Assembly (NCBI GenBank): GCA_964058845.1
Contig: CAXKVR010000452.1
Coordinates: 1-24,126 of the forward strand
DNA: 24,126 nt
Direction of reading: 5' to 3'
Source: Carex sylvatica
Lineage: Eukaryota; Streptophyta; Magnoliopsida; Poales; Cyperaceae
The notes under the pieces were generated by a model that saw only the letters and a program-made list of their open reading frames with translations, made no database searches and was not told the DNA's origin. The position numbers were made by a program, and so were the translations under genes. This document shows positions 18,274 through 24,126 of this stretch, in pieces (the stretch's first letter is position 1; each line of letters begins with the position of its first letter).

Positions 18274-18916
18274 TAGGTTAGGGGTGTAAATAGCTAGTCT
18301 GATACGGATTAATTAGATAAATTGTATCCTTATTTATTATAGTTTTTCGAATACAGATATGGATATGAATAATCTTGGATATAGATACATATGAGATATT
18401 AAACGCAATGGATATGGATCGAATATTGACGGATACGGATAATATGAATGTAATTTAGATAATTAAAAATAAATGTACATTCTAGTAAATAATAACATTA
18501 AATATAATTTTTTATTTATAAATTAAATCTAATATTTTTCATAATAAATTTATCGATTACAAAATATATATCATATTATCAAAATATTAGTCACTAATTA
18601 TATAATATTATTATATTGTTCATTAAAATATATATGTATATACAGTTTACTAAATCATTGGTATGAATATATAATTTAATAATCAATTTAAAAATATAAA
18701 GTACATTTGTTGTGATTTAAGAGTGTAAATGGTCGGATACGGATAGTTAAAAATCTAATCGTATCCTTATCCGCTATAATTTTTCATATGTGGATACAAT
18801 TACGGATGATCTCAGATACAAATACGAATTGGACAATTTAAGTAATTTTCTGAATTCAGATTTGGATTCGAACGAAATCAAATAATATCCAATCCGTTTA
18901 CACCCCTACTTGTGCT
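18266..18916. mobile_element. hAT element with GATACGGATA repeats and perfect TSD
   Basis: A perfect 8-bp target duplication CTTGTGCT (18266-18273 and 18909-18916) flanks a 635-bp element at 18274-18908. The ends are TAGGTTAGGGGTGTAAA (with a 5-bp slip) and, reverse-complemented from the right, TAGGGGTGTAAACGGAT. Subterminal DNA is dotted with GGATACGGATA and GGATATGGAT words. About 100 bp at the left end (18284-18385) recurs in the same orientation at 18722-18830 (GTGTAAATRG, GATACGGAT, ATCCTTAT, TATAATTTTTC), so the element holds a partial internal duplication or a second nested copy. No coding capacity. Confidence 0.85.
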
Positions 18917-18950
18917 TCTCATAATTTTATGCATCAAAATCATAGAGATT

Positions 18951-19522
18951 TAAAAAAATTGTAACGGCATGTCCAAGAAAAATTATTTACCACGTCTTTT
19001 CCTTTTTGCTCAGATTTGCGCCCCTTTTCTTTTCTTTTCTTTCTCTTTTATCCTTTCCATCGAAACAAAAGGAAAAAAAAAAAAAAAAATCCAAAAGCTA
19101 GAACTTTTAAATTTTACCAGTTCCTAACACACTTTACCAGCATGGAAATGGGTAGTGATGATCCAAATGGACCAAATCAGTCCTATATGTCAAGATTTAA
19201 ACTTCCGAGGAGCAACAAAAGAACGTGACATTTAATGACATATTGGCAATTAACAATTTAATTATCTTTGAGTTGCCAAATAATAGAAAAATTGAAATGA
19301 AAATCAGTCAAATTAATTGAGCTGCTATTTAGCACTGAGGCAAACTAACTAATTAAATTATATTGATGATATCAGAATTGAAAGCCCTCTATACACAAGT
19401 TCCAGCAAGGGGAATAGGGGCACCCTCAAGGCATGTTATAATCGCATAATTAATGAAAAATATTTTTGAGATGCTATCAAGTTGTACTGAAGAAAGGGAA
19501 AACAAATAGTTACTAACGAAAT
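18951..19522. other. Intergenic DNA downstream of the helicase pseudogene
   Basis: AT-rich sequence with a poly(A)-like run near 19071-19088. A 70-codon plus frame at 19016-19228 opens with TTG and is Lys/Phe-rich, so I treat it as chance. The 3' UTR of the minus-strand helicase copy, if transcribed, would run into this stretch from 19522 downward. Confidence 0.45.
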
Positions 19523-19912
19523 TTATTTTAAAAGGGCAACTTTTGGAGGGCAGGTGATGCCAAAGGAAGCCGCCACATTCTGCAAAATCACACAAAAAAT
19601 GTCTAATTAAGAGCTATCCAAGAAGCCTCGACTATATCTTGTTGCAAATATGGGATGACACTACAAAATGAAACTCATACGAGATGGTTTGTCATCTCGC
19701 AAACCTCTGAAAAATGTACTATTCTCAAGCAATAATAGTATTAAAAGAGTAAAAGGTATTATTTCTTTCTCACGTGGAATACAAGGAATACAAGTACTGG
19801 TTGGCAGGGGGCCTTGATTTGAAGTTAATTTTAGCCAATACATAGAGGAAAAAAAAAAAAAAGGGCCTGGTGTTGTATGTGACAGTAATTACATGGGTGT
19901 GTAAATTGATAC

Positions 19913-20034
19913 CTGGAAATTGAGATTTTGTGTGTTAAAAACATACTTGCACAACTTGGAGCTGTATGCAAAGAGGTATGACCTGTATGCATATTTGGCT
20001 AATCGGTTCAAATAGTAGTTTCTCCTACTTTCTC
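19913..20034 (-). other. Frameshifted exon of the helicase copy
   Basis: This exon is 122 nt; the matching exon in RH27-type proteins encodes about 42 residues (126 nt). From the acceptor TTTAAG/GAGAAAG the phase-0 frame reads EKVGETTI and stops at TGA (20008-20010). From about 20019 a different frame restores clear homology (NYYLNRLAKYAYRSYLFAYS and onward to NLNFQ) up to the donor CAG/GTATC. A loss of about 4 nt near the exon start explains this. No nearby alternative acceptor restores the frame, because TAA lies immediately upstream in the frame needed. Confidence 0.8.
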
Positions 20035-23000
20035 CTTAAAAAAAAAACAATCAAAGCATCGTGTTGTTTTCTCCCAAGAATACTTTTAAGATTAAAATAC
20101 TACTGGAACGACTTCAAACGCAAGAATAATTGTTTAGGATAGTAAAGAAAAGAGTACCAAGCAAGATGGCAAATAAAGCAGCTTTATTTTATCACATTTG
20201 TATTCTTCTAAGGTAATCCCAACATCCTAGCAGAAAAACACCATAAACAAAGTTAATAGCATACTTTATTATCACCAAAAGAGTGGTGGCAGCATGGCTA
20301 AAATAAGTCAACAAAGACTGCAGAACTATAGTTAAATACCTCAAGAAGCTTGAGAAATTTCAACTCCTCTTGCATAAGAAACAACATGGGATGCGCTTTT
20401 TTATCTTCCTGGCTGGCCATTACTTGACCCAGTGTATAAATATAATCCTGAAACAGACAAAAAGTTCACTACAGATAACTAACTGTTTCGCAAAGTAAAG
20501 CAGCAATTAACGGGACACGACCATCCTTAAATTCTAACCTTGGGATTTTCAGGCGGTTCATATTGCAAAAACCAGTCCTGCAATCATGAAAACAAAGTTT
20601 ATTCATTCCATGTCGAAGGGAAATCAATATGCAAAATAAACAGATTGTTGGAAAATTGGACAAGCAATTTAAACAAACCACAGCGGGGAGGTGAAATGCA
20701 GATGCAATTATATCATTGGCACACAACAGTATGCCCCTGTCTGCCTTATAGAAGTTAGTCAAAGTCAAAGTTTGCTTCTGCTGCGTCATCTTGCTATGGA
20801 TATAGAGACAATCAATTTGCAGGTACCTCAATATCTCCGAGTGAAACTGTACCGAGTTACTGGATAAGAACATGACCATAATCTTTTTGGACATATTTCT
20901 TTTCAGGAAAGCACATAGACTGATCAACCTTCTATTGCTTGGGACGATACAGTAACATTGCCTCACCATATCTAAATTAACCTGATACAACACCCATAAA
21001 AACACTCTATGTCAATTAATAAACTTCTCTAATAGAACAGGATGGTCTAAAAATTATAAGAAAAGAGACTTTCTTTTACCTTTGGTTTCTCATCAGCAAG
21101 AGTTATTAGTACGTGGTGCTCAATCTCTTTCTTTTTCATAAACAAATACTCTGCCAATTCATCTGTCTGACAAGAGTATTGTTCCAGTTATAGTGAAATT
21201 GATGAAAAAGTAAAGAATAATAACAAGATCAAAAGGTTAATTGAACTACCTCTTTGCTTGGCGTGCCACAGAAAAGAGCATGCTGCCTCTTCTACAGAAA
21301 AATCAATGATGGTTTTGAAAAAAAAAACAAAAAAAGGTAAATTTCATCAACAGAAGGTTTCTCGCTTCCAACCAAACAAATTGCCTCTTAAATCACAACT
21401 CTGATATGTACGTAACATGAACAGTTTTCACCATAGAGCTTCCAGGAGAAAAACTTTTTTGTTGATTAAGTTGGTACATAACTGTACTTTCTAAGGAAGA
21501 ATAAAGACTTTTTATCATTACAAGTGCACAGACCTTTGGAAGTAGTGTTACCTTCAATACAACGAGCTTATACCTTTGCAAGTTATGTGCTACTAATAAA
21601 AGAACACAAACCTTCGGGAGTAACTTGAATATATGCTTGATTTCTTTCTTTAAGATAACTCCTTTCTGATCAGCATCATGTATTGTCACACACTACAACG
21701 TGCAAAAGCATGACATATTTTAACTAGAATGAAATGACAAAGAATGAAATACAAACGATGAACATCAATTGGACAGTTCCATTCCAAATTTTAGGCAAAT
21801 ATGTTTCTAGTCCATTGTCATTAAAAGACAAATCAGCTGATCATAAGCATTGAAAGAAACAGAGAGTGTGTGCATGTGTGTGTGTGTGTATTTCATTTTT
21901 TTACAACCCATTACTTGCAGAAGAAGTTTAAAATAGAAAACATATATCTTTTGAAGATAAAGAGCCATTGTATGTAATTGTAAACTACAAAATTCTCTAC
22001 ATAGCATATGCTTATAAAAATGTGATAACTGTATCAAACCTTACTAATCAAAAGCAAAACCCAACATGAAAGAGGTAAAATAACAATGTTATGATGGTAA
22101 TTTTGCAGGTGGTTGTGGTGCGAGTTGATCTTATCCCACCTTGTACATTATGTTATAGTAAATAGAAAATATATACTATATCTAAGTATCAGAAGGAAAT
22201 GAAGTATTGTAAATAAGGCATGACAATATAGATAGCATGATCACCGGTCAACCAAAATCGATCAAGAAAAAAGTGAAAAAAAATGAAAAGAAAACGAAGG
22301 AAGAAAGAAAACCTTTAAGTTATTGTACAGGAACCCCTTTGTGTTCTTAAGATGGAACAAAAGCCTGGAAGGAGTTGCAACTAATAAATTAACACCTTTT
22401 ACAAGGTTTTCGGCTTCCCCTCTCCATCCATTACCATCCATGATTAATCCTGAGGTCTGTGTTTGGTACTTCAAGAGAGCCTTAGCATCAGTATGTACCT
22501 ATGATGAAAACAAAAGGCAAGACAGAACTGAAGCAAATTCTTATTCTAATTCTTGATGCTAAAGGTACTTAAAGAGAGCCTTGACCATAGCTCAGATTTG
22601 ATTTATAACTAGTAAAAGAATAAGGCCTAGAATAGAACTTCCTCCCTGTTAAATAGCAATTAAACTATTTTCATTTTCTTTGATAAAAGTGAATTACTTC
22701 CACCCTTTCCATTGAACAGAAGAATTCATACAATGGTGCCAAATAGCTGGCATGAGACCTAACTTTTTTTACTTGCAATAACATACCTCAACAAACAGCT
22801 TGAAATAATCAAATTCAAACCAACTACAAGTCTGGCAAATCGCATCTAATCAAATCCTTTATTTTGAACTTGGGATCAGCAACAATGTAAAAAGAAAGTC
22901 GCAAAAACTGCTTGCTTAATTCTTTTGTTACAATTGCATTCCAACTTAAAATTAAAATGACTGCATTAATTTACATTTCAGCAATTCTAGAAACCGTTAT

Positions 23001-23516
23001 TTTTACTAACTGCAATTGAATGACAAATATAAATAACATGGTAAAAACCGTTAATCGTTTAAAGAAGGAAAAGGATGGGTCCTTACCCACCCGATTAGTA
23101 AATTGTAAGAAGAGAACAATAATACAATGAGATGCTCAAATATGTACAATATGTAGTACAACATATATTGAACATACCTTAATTACAAGCTCGCTTGTTG
23201 GACAGATAATAATAACTCCAGTGCCATTCCTTGGAGAGAAATGTTGATTACACAGCATTTCTACAGAAGGTATCAAGAAAGCAAGGGTCTTCCCAGTGCT
23301 TCTCATAGCCACAGCCATGACATCTTTACCGCCCAACAATGGGGCTATGGCTCTTGATTGGATCTACAATTCCAAAAGAATCATTAAGAATAACAATCTT
23401 AGATCTGATACAATACCTGTACCAAAATTACTACAGCAACAGATTATACCAGAACTGCAACAATCAGTTTGCAAGTCCGCAGCCAACTGACTCACAAAAT
23501 AATCTTGAATATATAC

Positions 23517-23663
23517 GTGTATCACCATCTGGATAGAGTACGTATTATTACAACAAAAAGGTGCAGAGGTCCTTTTTTCTCTTTTAGCTGTGTATCACCA
23601 TCTGGATAGAGTACGTATTATTACAACAAAAAGGCGCAGAGGTCCTTTTTTTCTCTTTTAGCT
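23517..23663. repeat. 73-bp tandem duplication in a helicase intron
   Basis: GTGTATCACCATCTGGATAG begins at 23517 and again at 23590. The copies are almost identical (GGTGCAGAGG against GGCGCAGAGG, plus one extra T), and both end CTCTTTTAGCT. A third partial copy, AACAAAAAGGTGCAGAGG, lies near 23768. The near identity implies a recent event. Confidence 0.9.
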
Positions 23664-24084
23664 TAAGCTCACTATCATGAGCTGCATTGTTTTTTCTTTT
23701 TGCTGTTACAAAACCATGTAACAACCTTTTATCAATGAAATGGGAGCATGATTTCTATTTTTTCTCAAAAAACAAAAAGGTGCAGAGGCAAAGAACCAAC
23801 ATAGCAAAAACACTTAACCCAAACAGGTGCTGTCCTGTGTCCAAGGTCAGAGAGGGGACCAGCCTGACAGACCTTGATACAACTTAGAAACAATCAATGA
23901 TATGCATTGGATACAGTCGCACAAGTACCTTTTTGACAGCTCCTTGCACAAAATTTGACTGGGCCAAAGTAGCCCAATATAGGAACATGTTAATAATCTC
24001 ACTTCTGAGCCTTTCTCCCTCTTTACTCTTTTCCTTCTAATTAGTCAACTTTTAATATTTTTAGGGTCCATTAATGACTGGTGG

Positions 24085-24090
24085 CACGTG
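24085..24090 (-). promoter_or_regulatory. G-box upstream of the possible helicase first exon
   Basis: CACGTG, read on the minus strand as GGACACGTGCCACC, lies about 100 bp upstream of the possible ATG at 23988. The extended context resembles a plant ABRE/G-box bound by bZIP factors. Whether it drives any transcript is unknown, since the promoter region runs off the window. Confidence 0.3.
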
Positions 24091-24126
24091 TCCCCTAACT
24101 TGAGAAGCACTAAGTTGGCTTTGGGC

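Larger units (their letters stand above)
19523..23988 (-). pseudogene. Degenerate Has1/RH27/RH51-type DEAD-box RNA helicase
   Basis: Exons by homology, in transcript order: 23178-23363, 22313-22498, 21612-21692, 21250-21291, 21080-21166, 20679-20981, 20539-20577, 20340-20447, 20158-20226, 19913-20034, 19523-19579. A possible first exon with ATG is 23929-23988 (20 codons, phase 0). All introns are GT-AG and the first nine homologous exons join in phase 0. Family landmarks survive: [104 protein letters not shown]. The motifs are broken: TGSGKT to RSTGKT, PTREL to PTSEL, TPGR to TPSR, DEAD to HDAD, SAT to CGT, motif V lost, HRxGRTARG to YTLGQVMAS. The exon at 19913-20034 is frameshifted, and the last exon ends early after PPKVALLK. 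The N-terminal and Q-motif regions are missing. Functional relatives act in ribosomal RNA processing in the nucleolus; this copy cannot be an active ATPase. Confidence 0.85.

Noticed and set aside
21856..21890. GT microsatellite as a regulatory or Z-DNA site
   Set aside because: It is a short impure GT run in an intron of a pseudogene, with nothing to link it to a function.
1..24126. CRISPR arrays, bacterial operons or phage genes
   Set aside because: No spaced identical repeats of the right kind, no ribosome-binding sites before frames, and spliced plant genes throughout.

Overview
The window is nuclear DNA of a flowering plant, most likely a dicot. It is AT-rich, its genes are split by short GT-AG introns, both recognisable genes have their closest relatives in plant families, and the intergenic DNA is packed with small hAT-type elements, foldback elements and a tRNA-derived SINE. 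I cannot name the species.

Only one gene looks complete and active: a four-exon aldo-keto reductase on the + strand (8197-10421), with a TATA box about 80 bp upstream. Its 325-residue product belongs to the plant AKR4 group (codeinone reductase, methylecgonone reductase, polyketide reductase and deoxymugineic acid synthase relatives) and keeps the whole Asp-Tyr-Lys-His catalytic tetrad. No second biosynthetic gene lies next to it.

The right third (19523 to about 23988, - strand) holds a diverged copy of a plant DEAD-box RNA helicase of the Has1/RH27/RH51 type. Ten exons can be placed by homology. Nine of them are open, are bounded by GT-AG sites and join in phase 0, yet almost every helicase motif has lost its key residues (DEAD reads HDAD, SAT reads CGT, HRxGRTARG is gone). 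The next-to-last exon is about 4 nt shorter than the family predicts, and the shifted frame ends at a stop. I call it an intron-containing pseudogene that passed through a catalytically dead but open stage.

Mobile DNA dominates the rest. Six hAT-like elements have terminal repeats and 8-bp target duplications: 2534-3464, 5569-7265, 9596-9960 (inside intron 3 of the reductase), 13030-13533 (nested in an older element), 15469-15947 (inside a Cys-rich open frame) and 18274-18908 (inside a LINE-like tail). The first two are inverted relatives, one an internal deletion form of the other. There are also two hairpin foldbacks side by side at 4671-4876, a foldback in the reductase promoter at about 7571-7783, a long-inverted-repeat element at 11886-12263, and a SINE at about 4379-4660.

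Minor candidates are a 53-codon proline-rich ORF behind a good TATA box (3793-3954) and a possible secreted Cys-rich peptide gene (14259 to about 16117) broken by a MITE. The stretches 1-2525, 10422-11885 and 15956-18180 are AT-rich and show nothing I can identify as a gene.
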